41,426 nt of DNA from assembly GCF_000312025.1 (NCBI RefSeq), contig NZ_HE978593.1, positions 407,133-448,558 on the forward strand, in the 5' to 3' direction. Positions 1 to 8,362 of the stretch are shown here, piece after piece. Origin of the DNA: Peptoniphilus timonensis JC401 (GTDB taxonomy: Bacteria; Bacillota; Clostridia; Tissierellales; Peptoniphilaceae). Under the pieces are notes generated by a model. That model was not told the DNA's origin and searched no databases. It worked only from the letters and a program-made list of their open reading frames with translations. Position numbers and translations under genes: made by a program. Numbering within the stretch: the stretch's first letter is position 1; the number at the start of each line of letters is the position of its first letter.

Positions 1-1
1 G

Positions 2-277
2 AGTTTATAAAATAATGATTTTAGTAAAGGGCAAAAACCTTATGGAATATATAAAAACATATTTTTGACTGATGAAGAATACAAGGACTTAACAAATGAG
101 TTAGGAAGTAGAATTAGTGAGTATATTGATAGATTGTCATCTTACATGAAAGCATATAACTGAGTTTATCAAGACCACAAGGTAACTATAATCAATTGGT
201 ATCTTAATGATCAGGCAAAAAATATTAATGACAAATCAACAAGAAAAATGAATTACGATATAGGAGAGAGTTTATGA
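2..277 (+). pseudogene. Relic of a DnaD-type replisome organiser (C-terminal part)
   Basis: One frame reads KPYGIYKNIFLTDEEYKDL, then a helical stretch ending near SSYMKAYN, an in-frame TGA at 161-163, then YQDHKVTIINWYLNDQA and a TGA at 275-277. A TAA at 8-10 closes the frame upstream, so only a fragment is left. The pattern (IYKNIFLT..E, a Tyr-rich helix, then K.TI..WY) matches the C-terminal part of DnaD-like or phage/ICE replication proteins as I remember them; this is family recognition, not a search. The end overlaps the ATG of the next relic, the usual DnaD-DnaC gene order in replication modules of mobile elements. Two stops in about 90 codons indicate real decay. Confidence 0.55.
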
Positions 278-459
278 AAAGCTTAAAAGATTTTGTATTA
301 AGAGAAAATGATATTGAAAGAAATGAACATATCTAGTGCAATGTATGTGGTAAAAGAGTAGATGGAGAATTAGTTGACCTTGGCTTTACAAAGTTTATTC
401 CCAGAATTAAATGTGAATGTGAAATAAAGAGAGATAAGGAAAATGAAAAAAGAGATTAA
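274..459 (+). pseudogene. Relic of a DnaC-like helicase loader (N-terminal zinc-binding part)
   Basis: The frame starts with ATG at 274 behind a GGAGAG ribosome binding site and reads MKSLKDFVLREND, with an in-frame TAG at 334-336. It continues CNVCGKRVDGELVDLGF and then IKCECEIKRDKEN to TAA at 457-459. The paired Cys motifs CxxC and CxC followed by charged helix are typical of the N-terminus of phage/ICE DnaC-type loaders. The AAA+ domain that should follow is absent. Together with the preceding DnaD-type relic it marks the remains of a mobile-element replication module. Confidence 0.5.
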
Positions 460-529
460 CTAATACAGGATATGACTATTATGCTATTCAGAAAAGAGTG
501 AACCAACTATTATAATATGTGAGTAAGAA

Positions 530-562
530 GCCTGTGCCGATTTTGGTGCAGGCTATTTTTTT
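530..562 (+). terminator. Rho-independent terminator
   Basis: GCCTGTGCC pairs with GGTGCAGGC (two G-T wobbles) around a short loop, followed by a run of seven T. It lies between the replication relics and the two-component operon and insulates the latter. Confidence 0.75.
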
Positions 563-593
563 ATATTAGGAGATATTTTATAAATTTGTTCGC

Positions 594-626
594 TGTAATA
601 TTTTTCGGACATTTACCTGATATACT
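594..626 (+). promoter_or_regulatory. Operator/promoter of the first two-component operon
   Basis: TGTAATATTT at 594-603, two bases, then CGGACATTT at 606-614, nine bases after CGGACA, then a -10-like TATACT at 621-626. No consensus -35 hexamer sits at the right distance, as expected of an activator-dependent promoter. The same arrangement with the same spacing recurs upstream of the transporter genes at 2481-2513. I infer that the response regulator encoded at 655 binds both sites. Confidence 0.6.
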
Positions 627-654
627 ATATACATAAAATAAAGGAAGTGGGGAT

Positions 655-1347
655 ATGAAGAAGATTTTAATTGTCGAGGACGACAATTTTTTGAATAAAT
701 TGTTAGCTTATAACCTAATTGCAGAAGGCTATGATGTTACTTCTGTCTTAAAAGCAAGGACTGCCGCTGAAACCATTCTCCAGCGAGAATTTGATTTGGT
801 AGTTCTCGATATCAATTTGCCCGATGGGAATGGTTTTGAGCTGTGCAAGCTTATAAAGCCTCAGTATCCATCCACCATTGTAATTTTCCTGACAGCCAAT
901 GACCAGGAGAGTGACCAGATACGAGGTTATGAGGCGGGTGCAGTAGACTACATCACAAAACCGTTTGGAATCGCGGTATTGCAGAGGAAAATCAAAGCCA
1001 TGTTGGACATGCTGGAACATCATAAACCAGTAAAGGATATTTACGATGACGGGCGCTTGTTTTTGGACTTCTCGGAGCAGGCGGCTTCCTTAAATGGTAA
1101 AACTATAACTCTATCAGCTATGGAGTTTAAAATGCTGAATCTGTTTCGCAAAAATCCTCGGATAGTTTTGACTAGGAGACAGCTTTTAGAAAAGCTGTGG
1201 GATATAGATGAGAAGTTTGTGGACGAACACACACTGACAACCACCATCAGCAGAATTCGTAGTAAGATTGAATCTGATGGAGGAGCACCATACATCAAGA
1301 CTGTATACGGCATGGGTTATCAATGGACAGGAGGCGAAGCAAAATGA
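655..1347 (+). CDS. OmpR/PhoB-family response regulator of a peptide-resistance module
   Basis: 230 aa, cytoplasmic DNA-binding regulator. The receiver domain (about 1-115) shows the acidic pocket E8/D9/D10, the phosphoacceptor Asp52 in VVLDINLPDG, a conserved Thr in FLTAND and the Lys in DYITKPF. A winged-helix effector domain follows (about 130-228; typical TRRQLLEKLW and a C-terminal YIKTVYGMGYQW hairpin). The start is ATG with GGAAGTGG upstream. Its stop overlaps the kinase ATG (ATGA), so the two are translationally coupled. It resembles BceR/VraR-type regulators of antimicrobial-peptide transporters by context. It probably acts on its own promoter and on that of the ABC genes downstream. 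Base composition is clearly richer in G+C than the recombinase and chromosomal genes. Confidence 0.93.
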   Translation: MKKILIVEDDNFLNKLLAYNLIAEGYDVTSVLKARTAAETILQREFDLVVLDINLPDGNGFELCKLIKPQYPSTIVIFLTANDQESDQIRGYEAGAVDYITKPFGIAVLQRKIKAMLDMLEHHKPVKDIYDDGRLFLDFSEQAASLNGKTITLSAMEFKMLNLFRKNPRIVLTRRQLLEKLWDIDEKFVDEHTLTTTISRIRSKIESDGGAPYIKTVYGMGYQWTGGEAK

Positions 1348-2375
1348 AGTTTAAGGATCTATCAGTAAAGCGTCTGTTTGAGAGGCTTACTCTGGGACTT
1401 TTTCTCTCTATGTTTGGAATTATCATAGCTTTGTTTCTTATGACAAGACAGACGGCAGTCCTACTGACAGGCGGAGCGATGCTGACGTTCACCATTTTAG
1501 GACTCTTTATATTAACTCGGGAGGTTGGGAAACGCCTTTTGCAGTTTACCGATACTCTGTGTCAGACCTTAGACTATATGATTGCTGGAAATGAAGTTCC
1601 TCAGTGTCCGAAAGACAGCGAAACCCAACTTGATAAAATTGACCATCGCCTGACTAGGCTATATCATATCATGCAGGAGAATCGCCGTCTTGTTGACGAA
1701 GAAAGGAAGGAATTACAAACTCTTGTATCGGATATTTCGCATCAAGTAAAAACACCTATAAGTAATCTAAAAATGGCGACAGATACAATGTTGGAAAAGC
1801 ATATGACCGAGACGGAGCGTATCGACTTTATTCACGGAATCCGTAGTCAAACAGATAAACTTGACTTTCTTTTTCAGGCCTTAGTGAAAACCTCACGATT
1901 GGAAACGGGAGTAATTCAGCTGGATAAGAAACCGAGTCGCTTGTTTGACACTGTGGCACAGGCCATGAGTGGAATTGTGTATGAAGCTGAACAAAAGAAA
2001 ATCGCTGTGTTCGTGGATTGTTCGGAGGATTTCGTTGTTTCCCATGACAGTAAGTGGACATCTGAAGCAATATTTAACCTGTTGGACAATGCGGTGAAGT
2101 ACACCGAGACAGGAGGAAAAATCACTGTGTCTGTAGTATTATGGGAAATGTATGTAGAGATTAAAGTAACAGATACGGGTAAGGGTATTTCTGAAAGTAA
2201 TCAGGCCGCAATATTCCAGAGATTTTATCGTGAGGAAGAAGTACATGAACAGCAAGGTATAGGTATTGGTCTGTATCTGGCCCGCGAGATTGTAACACGT
2301 CAGGGAGGTTATATTAGAGTAATTTCTGAGCCAGGTAAGGGTTCAGAATTTTCTATAATGCTTCCTTTGTGGTGA
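1344..2375 (+). CDS. Intramembrane-sensing histidine kinase
   Basis: About 343 aa. The ATG at 1344 has AGGAGG at 1329-1334 and overlaps the regulator stop, so it is preferred over an in-frame ATG at 1323. Two hydrophobic helices (about residues 16-62) are separated by only a few residues, so there is no extracellular sensor domain. The H-box is DISHQVKTPISNL, with the phosphoacceptor His. The ATPase domain has the N-box NLLDNAVKYTE, G1 DTGKGI and G2 GIGIGLYLAREI. This architecture is typical of kinases that sense peptide antibiotics through a partner ABC permease (BceS type; family knowledge). The transporter encoded next at 2556-5737 is the probable partner. Confidence 0.92.
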   Translation: MKFKDLSVKRLFERLTLGLFLSMFGIIIALFLMTRQTAVLLTGGAMLTFTILGLFILTREVGKRLLQFTDTLCQTLDYMIAGNEVPQCPKDSETQLDKIDHRLTRLYHIMQENRRLVDEERKELQTLVSDISHQVKTPISNLKMATDTMLEKHMTETERIDFIHGIRSQTDKLDFLFQALVKTSRLETGVIQLDKKPSRLFDTVAQAMSGIVYEAEQKKIAVFVDCSEDFVVSHDSKWTSEAIFNLLDNAVKYTETGGKITVSVVLWEMYVEIKVTDTGKGISESNQAAIFQRFYREEEVHEQQGIGIGLYLAREIVTRQGGYIRVISEPGKGSEFSIMLPLW

Positions 2376-2439
2376 AAAAAGTTTTCTACTTATGGAAAAT
2401 TGAAACACAACGTAGAGATAAAATGAAAAGTCTTATCAT

Positions 2440-2513
2440 TGTAACATTCTTTCATGGTTTTCGATGCATTTTTTAGCTACTGTAACATTTCACGGACATT
2501 TGGGTTTTATAAT
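2440..2513 (+). promoter_or_regulatory. Operator/promoter of the ABC transporter genes
   Basis: TGTAACATTT at 2481-2490, two bases, CGGACATTT from 2493, then a perfect TATAAT at 2508-2513. Element order and spacing are the same as at 594-626. A further half-site TGTAACATT lies at 2440-2448, about four helical turns upstream. The 162-base gap between kinase and ATPase holds no gene. Confidence 0.6.
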
Positions 2514-2555
2514 ATTCTTAACAACAGGTAGGAAGCCTTGAAAGGAGTTTTGAAT

Positions 2556-3221
2556 ATGAACGTTTTACAGACAATTGACTTGAAAAAGTATTACGGCACA
2601 GAACCTAACATTACTCGAGCTCTTGACGGAGTAAACTTCTCAGTTGAGGATGGAGAGTTTGTGGCTATTGTAGGAACATCTGGAAGTGGGAAGTCTACCC
2701 TTCTTCACATGATGGGAGGACTGGATATTCCCACCAGCGGAACTGTGATTGTTCGGGGCGAAGAACTTGCAAAGAAAAATGACGAACAGCTTACCATCTT
2801 TCGTCGTCGCAATATTGGTTTTATTTTCCAAAACTATAATCTTGTTCCCATTTTGAATGTTTATGAAAATATAGTCCTGCCAGTAGAGCTTGACGGGGAT
2901 ACGGTGGATCAGAAGTTTTTTAACGAGCTTGTTAATCTTTTGGGATTGAATGATAAACTGACAAGTATGCCAAACAATCTTTCAGGTGGACAACAACAGC
3001 GTGTAGCTATTGCACGTGCATTGATTAACAAACCAGCTATTGTGCTTGCTGACGAACCTACTGGTAATCTTGACAGTAAGACAAGTGCAGAGGTATTAGG
3101 TCTTATCAAGCGTACCAGTGCAGATTTTCGTCAAACTGTAGTTATGATTACCCATAATAATGACATTGCCCGTCTTGCAGATCGAATTGTTCGTATTGAG
3201 GATGGAAAAATTGTGGAGTAA
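2556..3221 (+). CDS. ABC transporter ATP-binding protein (MacB/LolD-like)
   Basis: About 221 aa cytoplasmic ATPase energising the permease that follows. The ATG at 2556 has AAAGGAG eight bases upstream; an in-frame TTG at 2538 is less likely. Motifs: Walker [11 protein letters not shown]-loop IFQNYNL, signature LSGGQQQR, Walker [13 protein letters not shown] and switch His in ITHNN. The family pairs with FtsX-fold permeases in lipoprotein release, peptide export and antimicrobial-peptide resistance. The operon position behind a BceRS-like pair favours peptide resistance. It is closely related to the ATPase at 12569 (shared IGFIFQ.YNL.PILNV segment). Confidence 0.93.
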   Translation: MNVLQTIDLKKYYGTEPNITRALDGVNFSVEDGEFVAIVGTSGSGKSTLLHMMGGLDIPTSGTVIVRGEELAKKNDEQLTIFRRRNIGFIFQNYNLVPILNVYENIVLPVELDGDTVDQKFFNELVNLLGLNDKLTSMPNNLSGGQQQRVAIARALINKPAIVLADEPTGNLDSKTSAEVLGLIKRTSADFRQTVVMITHNNDIARLADRIVRIEDGKIVE

Positions 3222-3238
3222 GTAGGAGGTGGTATAGC

Positions 3239-5737
3239 ATGATTTGGCCTTTTGAAAATAATACCAGCAATATTGAAAAGAAGATTGCTAAGCGTAGTTT
3301 ACATAATGAACAGCAGCGCAATCTATTTGCAATCATTGCTTTGGTTCTGACTGCATTTATGATAACTGCGACATTCAGTATTGGATTTAGTTATTTTGAA
3401 ACATATAAGATGCAGCAAATTCGGCTAATGGGGACTACTGCAGATGTAGGAATCACAAATGCAACAGAAGAACAGTTAGTAGAAATATCAAAATCAAATC
3501 TTGTACAAGACGTAGGAATACAGCAACATTTAGGTAGTATTGATACAGAAAAACTGCAAAATGCGAAATTAGGTATAGTTTGGATAAACGATACAGAATG
3601 GAAGGTTCATCGTCTACCGACCATATCAGATATCGTAGGAAATTACCCTTTAAATAAAAATGAAATTATGCTGCCAACATGGGCGCTTAAACAGATGGGT
3701 ATTTCTGATCCACAAATAGGGATGGAAATAGTACTGTCTTATCAAATTGGTGATAGCTATGATTATGTATCAGACACCTTTTTGTTGTCGGGCTACTATA
3801 CGGACTACATTTCAATGCGTACAAATAATCGTGGCTATGCTTATGTTTCAGATGCTTTTAAGGACAGTTTAAATGAATCGCTGGATAATAGTTTTACGGC
3901 AATGATTAGTTTTCAAGGTAATGATGATGTTGATAAAAACTGTGAAAGATTACGTGGTGAGATTGACTTTACAGAAGGTCAAGCATTTGAAATTGTCCCA
4001 TTAGGACAAGCTAATGGTTGGACAATTATTTTAGCTGTAATAATGTTAGCATTTTTTATATCATTTAGCGGATATCTTTTAATATACAATATTCTTTATA
4101 TCTCTGTCATAAAAGATGTGCAATTTTATGGCCGTCTAAAAACAATTGGAGCTACGAAAAAGCAAATAAAGAGAATTATCTATAAACAGACAATTAAAAT
4201 TTCCTGTATTGGTATTCCGCTTGGTTTGCTACTTGGTGCGATTGTTTCTTTTGGTATTGTTCCCTATTTCCTGAATATGATGTACTCAACAAATTCTGAT
4301 GTGGGTACAAAAATATCTTTTTCTCCTTTTATTTTTATTGGAGCAGCTATATTTACATTCCTAACAGCTATGATTGCAAGCATGAAGCCTGCTAAAATTG
4401 CTGGGGGCGTTTCACCAATAGCGGCACTTCGATATACAGTAAAAAGCACAAAGACAGTCACCAAAAATGGCGGAAAAATGAAGTTATCTAAAATGGCATG
4501 GAACAATGTCTTTAGGAATGTAAAGAGTACAATTCTCGTCTTTACGTCATTGTTTTGTGGTTTTTCCTTGTTTCTAGTTGTCACGGGATTATTGTATGGA
4601 TTAAGTCCAGAGAATTATGTTAAGCAATGGGGAGTAAGTGATTTTGCACTCACATATAGTATTTACGAAGATGAAGATTTAATTACCAATGAAATGGTGT
4701 CAGAGATCAGTCAGATTGATGGAATCAAGAATTTGAGGTTGACATATGCGTCTTATCCTCAAGTAACAGTAGATGTTTCATATGATGATGCTGTATTTCA
4801 TGACTTTCTCATGTCATTAGATGGAGTAAGTGGACTTGATTTATCCGATTCTTCAAAGTTAAAAAATTATCAGCAAAATTTTTTCAGCGGAGTTTTTGGA
4901 ATTGATAATGCATATTTGAAAGAAGTCAATGAAAACATAAATTCGCCCGTTGATATAGATGCCTTTGAGCAAGGAGATGTTGTGTTACTTTCCAATACGT
5001 TAGAAGGCATCATTCAACCAGGACAGAAAATAACTATTCAGACACAGAACGGACAACACTCTTTTGTAGTGGCAAATGGTTTTTTGAATGATGGTTTTCG
5101 TGCTGGAGGAGGAAATGAGCGTGGAACAGCTCCTGATTTATATATTAGCCAAACAGCCTTGAAAGAACTTTTTCCACGAAATAGAGTGTTTCGCATGGCC
5201 TTTGATACGGATGGTCAAAATGACGAAAGTATATTGAAAGAATTAAAGCAAATCACCTCATCTAAAGCAAAAATTGATATTGTATCCCGCTATGAACGTA
5301 GAGAAGAAGTGCGAGATTATCTAGTTACAGCAAATGTTCTAGGAACAGGGTTATCTGTAATTTTAATGTTGGTGGGTGTTATGAACTTTGTAAATACAAT
5401 GGTTGTTAACGTAAGTACTAGGCGTTATGAATTAGCTGTTCTAGAAAGTGTTGGAATGACAAAGAAACAAATTAAACGGATGCTGTCTATGGAAGGTTTA
5501 TACTACTGGGGTATTTCTTTTTCCCTCGTAGTCACAATAGGGACGGCAATCTTCTTCTTACTATATGTTTTATTTAGCAAAGTAGTCTATTATGCTGTTT
5601 TTTCTTATCCATTTATCCCGATGATACTTGCATCTGGACTGGTGTTGTTAATTTGCCTTATAGTTCCTATATTGGTATACAAAACTGATATTAATCTTCC
5701 AGTTGTTGAACGTTTGCGATTGACAGAGCGAGTTTAA
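3239..5737 (+). CDS. FtsX-family ABC permease, peptide-resistance type
   Basis: 832 aa integral membrane protein. The start is supported by AGGAGGT at 3224-3230. After a first membrane helix (about 29-52) comes an extracytoplasmic region (about 55-260). Then come three helices (about 262-400), a further helix near 437-460, a second extracytoplasmic region (about 465-690) and three C-terminal helices. It is thus a tandem of two FtsX-type halves rather than the 10-helix BceB layout with one large loop. RLKTIGATKKQIKRI and VLESVGMTKKQIKRM are the paired coupling segments after each FtsX core. It probably removes or senses a cell-wall-active peptide together with the upstream ATPase and kinase; the substrate cannot be told from sequence. 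Confidence 0.9.
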   Translation: MIWPFENNTSNIEKKIAKRSLHNEQQRNLFAIIALVLTAFMITATFSIGFSYFETYKMQQIRLMGTTADVGITNATEEQLVEISKSNLVQDVGIQQHLGSIDTEKLQNAKLGIVWINDTEWKVHRLPTISDIVGNYPLNKNEIMLPTWALKQMGISDPQIGMEIVLSYQIGDSYDYVSDTFLLSGYYTDYISMRTNNRGYAYVSDAFKDSLNESLDNSFTAMISFQGNDDVDKNCERLRGEIDFTEGQAFEIVPLGQANGWTIILAVIMLAFFISFSGYLLIYNILYISVIKDVQFYGRLKTIGATKKQIKRIIYKQTIKISCIGIPLGLLLGAIVSFGIVPYFLNMMYSTNSDVGTKISFSPFIFIGAAIFTFLTAMIASMKPAKIAGGVSPIAALRYTVKSTKTVTKNGGKMKLSKMAWNNVFRNVKSTILVFTSLFCGFSLFLVVTGLLYGLSPENYVKQWGVSDFALTYSIYEDEDLITNEMVSEISQIDGIKNLRLTYASYPQVTVDVSYDDAVFHDFLMSLDGVSGLDLSDSSKLKNYQQNFFSGVFGIDNAYLKEVNENINSPVDIDAFEQGDVVLLSNTLEGIIQPGQKITIQTQNGQHSFVVANGFLNDGFRAGGGNERGTAPDLYISQTALKELFPRNRVFRMAFDTDGQNDESILKELKQITSSKAKIDIVSRYERREEVRDYLVTANVLGTGLSVILMLVGVMNFVNTMVVNVSTRRYELAVLESVGMTKKQIKRMLSMEGLYYWGISFSLVVTIGTAIFFLLYVLFSKVVYYAVFSYPFIPMILASGLVLLICLIVPILVYKTDINLPVVERLRLTERV

Positions 5738-5775
5738 ATAAATAAAAAGATATCTTTCAGATTAATAACATCTAA

Positions 5776-5810
5776 AGGGAGTAGATTCTAACTGCTCCCT
5801 TTTTTTATTT
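5776..5810 (+). terminator. Rho-independent terminator after the first ABC operon
   Basis: GGGAGTAG pairs with CTGCTCCC (eight pairs, one wobble) around a short loop, followed by T7. It ends the first transporter operon. Confidence 0.8.
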
Positions 5811-6121
5811 TACATACATATTAAAATTTATAAAACAAAAGTAATCTACTTGATAAAACAACCACTCAAAAAATAAGATTTAAATTATATAAAAAAGACT
5901 AGACAGAAATCAATTTTAAATAATAGAGGAATATTATCTTATAGATAAATAAGATATGTAGATCAATTTGTATCAAGTCAGTAAGACTGATGGGTTTTTG
6001 TATTAATAATAGAATTAAACTTTACTCAAAACTACTCCCTTTGTCCTAAGGGATATAGAGGAAAGAAAATTAAGGTTAAAAATAGCCTTAATTTCTTTGC
6101 CTGTGATATAGGAGGTGGAGT
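5811..6121. other. A+T-rich spacer with hairpins before the recombinase cassette
   Basis: I see no coding region. Two inverted repeats stand out: TCCCTT/AAGGGA (6036-6053), and a longer one at 6063-6097 in which AAATTAAGG pairs with CCTTAATTT, extended outward by AAAG/CTTT with one bulged A. They lie 25 to 85 bases before the first gene of the recombinase cassette. They could be attenuators, or binding or recombination sites of the element; neither is proven. Confidence 0.35.
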
Positions 6122-6331
6122 ATGAGAGTAGAAAAGCTTGAAGGTGAAAAAGAAGTTATAAAGACTGAATATACTGAAAGGGATTTAAAGGCAGAGCTTA
6201 ATTTCTATCTATCGGATAAATTCATTCAAGACCTCTTTCTTTTAGATGAAATCAGTCTTGAAGAATATAGGAAAATTAGGAGAGAAAACATTAAAAAATT
6301 CAGACCTATTCTTTCAGAATTATTGCTATAA
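6122..6331 (+). CDS. SHOCT-like small protein of a recombinase cassette
   Basis: 69 aa, start ATG with AGGAGGTGG just upstream. The sequence is charged and helical, with a core AELNFYLSDKFIQDLFLLDEISLEEYRKI. This fits the short SHOCT-type pattern (a short helical hairpin with L..G/E.IS.EEY...) often found as a small gene immediately before serine recombinases in Firmicutes mobile elements. Its role is unknown; a DNA-binding or recombination-directionality accessory role is only an inference from position. It is 59 bases ahead of the recombinase at 6391 and probably shares its transcript. Confidence 0.6.
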   Translation: MRVEKLEGEKEVIKTEYTERDLKAELNFYLSDKFIQDLFLLDEISLEEYRKIRRENIKKFRPILSELLL

Positions 6332-6390
6332 GACTTGATAAATACTCACTTGTACGGGAATATAGCACTAGCAGAAAGGAGGTTGAATGG

Positions 6391-7953
6391 ATGAAAAAGA
6401 TAACAAAAATAGAAGCAAATCAAAAAGAAGGATCCATATTAAGAGTTGCTGCCTATGCAAGAGTATCGACAGATGAGGAAGCTCAGCTTGTAAGCCTTAA
6501 AACACAAAAAGCACACTACGAAAAGATTATATCTGAGAACAAGTCATATGCTTTTGCAGGTTTATATTTTGACGAAGGCATCACTGGAACAAATAAAGAA
6601 TGCAGGGATGGACTTCTAAAAATGTTAAATGACTGTGAAGACGGAAAAATAGACTTTATCCTAACTAAATCCATCTCAAGGCTTGCAAGAAACACGACAG
6701 ATTGTTTGGAAATCGTAAGAAGACTCCTTGACTTAAACATTGGTATCTATTTTGAAAAAGAAAACATTGATACAAGAACCATGGAAAGCGAGTTGATGTT
6801 ATCCATACTTTCATCCCTTGCAGAAAGTGAGTCCAGGTCTATTTCAGAAAATAACAAATGGTCCATAAAGAAAAGATTTCAAAATGGAACATTTATTATA
6901 TCAAGCCCACCCTATGGCTATGAGAATATAGACGGAAAGATGGTAGTGAATGAAGAAGAAGGAAAAATCATAAAAGAAATATTTGAACAGTATCTCTCAG
7001 GTAAAGGAACTCACAAAATAGCAGATGACTTAAATAAAAGAAAGATTAAAGGACAAAAAGGAGCAAGCTGGCACGGGTCGACTATAAACGGAATCTTAAA
7101 AAATGAAAAGTATATAGGCGATGTCATCTACCAAAAGACTTATACAGATGAAAATTATAATAGACATAAAAATAAGGGAGAAGAAGACCAATATAAGATT
7201 ATAGACAACCATGAAGCCATTGTAAGTAGAGAGGAATTTGAAAAAGTACAAGACCTAATAAAGATAAGGGCTATAGCAAAAGGAAATGGAGAAAACACCA
7301 AAAGATATCAAAATAGATATAGCTTATCAGGAAAAATCAAGTGTGGCGAGTGTGGTTCAGGCTTTAAAAGAAGGCATCACTGTAATGGCAAAGATAAATA
7401 TATAGCTTGGACTTGCAGCGAACACCTAAAAGATATTAATAAATGTTCTATGAAGTTTATTAAAGACAAGGACATAAAACTAGCATTTATGACTTTAGTA
7501 AACAAGCTAGTCTTTGGAAAAGATAGTATCCTTACACCACTTTTGGAATCATTAAAGAGTGTGGACAGCAAGGGAGAAGTTGCGAAGATAAATAAAATAG
7601 AAGAAGGCTTAGAAAAACTAAAGGAAAGAAAAGAGGTTCTAAGCAAACTAATAACTTCTGGAGTTTTAGATGCAAGTATTTACGCAAAAGAAAGCAGTAA
7701 AATTTCAAGCGAAGAAAGTTATCTACTCAAAGAAAAGGAAAGAAGTAAAAAAAGCCATCCTTGGAAATGATGAAGAAATGAGAGAACTTGAAAACTAATA
7801 GGAATCTTAGATAAAAGTAAAATGATAGATCACTATAAAGGTGACTTGTTTGAAGAAATTATAGACCACATTCAGGTTGTCAATAGAAAGACCCTTGATT
7901 TTCATTTAAAGTGTGGACTTGTATTAAGAGAGGAAGTGAAAGAAGATGTCTAG
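6391..7953 (+). pseudogene. Large serine recombinase 1, frameshifted near its C-terminus
   Basis: The open frame 6391-7770 gives 459 aa. The N-terminal resolvase domain (about 15-160) has the catalytic Ser in YARVSTDEEA and the Arg-rich SISRLARNT segment. The recombinase domain (about 175-290) and a Cys4 zinc ribbon (CGECGSGFKRR ... TCSEHLKDINKC) follow. A long C-terminal helix begins near residue 400. An extra base in A7 (7747-7753) shifts the frame and leads to TGA at 7768. A base missing near 7791-7794 restores it, and the expected tail (LIGILDKSKMIDHY to KEDV, TAG 7951-7953) is then readable. The family catalyses site-specific integration and excision. The start has GGAGG upstream. Catalytic and DNA-binding domains are intact, so it may still work or the indels may be base-calling errors. 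Confidence 0.85.
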
Positions 7954-8362
7954 ACTATGTTATGGCTATACCATAAGAGATGGTAGATTAGAAGTTCAAG
8001 AAAAAGAAGCGGAAAATATAAGAAAAATCTTTAAAAACTATCTTGCTGGCAACGCCCTTATAAAGTCAGCAGACCTTGCAGGCTTAAAGAAAAACAGCTC
8101 AAGTGTAAAAAGAATCTTAATCAATAAAAAGTACTTAGGAAATGAGATCTACCCCAAGATAATAGATAGAGAAAGCTTTGAAAAGGCGGGACAAATGTTA
8201 AAAGAAAGGGCAGTGGCCATGGGACGAGTTTGGGAAAAGGAAGAAGAGATTATTAAAGTTCCTTGTAAGTTTAGGTATAAAGAGGAAGGAGTTCTACCAA
8301 TAGATCCCCTTGAACGAGCAAGCCACCAGTACAATTTAATCGAGGTGATAGATGATGAATAG
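7946..8362 (+). CDS. Recombinase-domain protein lacking the catalytic domain
   Basis: 138 aa. It resembles only the middle recombinase domain of large serine recombinases: [26 protein letters not shown], then [18 protein letters not shown] and a RESFEKA helix. It has no resolvase domain with catalytic Ser and no zinc ribbon. It overlaps the end of recombinase 1 by eight bases and the start of recombinase 3, with the tight coupling expected of one operon. Such small middle genes between two full recombinases recur in Firmicutes integrative elements (family memory). A DNA-binding accessory subunit is plausible but unproven. Confidence 0.7.
   Translation: MSRLCYGYTIRDGRLEVQEKEAENIRKIFKNYLAGNALIKSADLAGLKKNSSSVKRILINKKYLGNEIYPKIIDRESFEKAGQMLKERAVAMGRVWEKEEEIIKVPCKFRYKEEGVLPIDPLERASHQYNLIEVIDDE

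Noticed and set aside
5985-5999. Hairpin TCAGT/ACTGA followed by a T-rich stretch as a terminator
   Set aside because: Only five base pairs, and the strong terminator at 5776-5810 already ends the operon.
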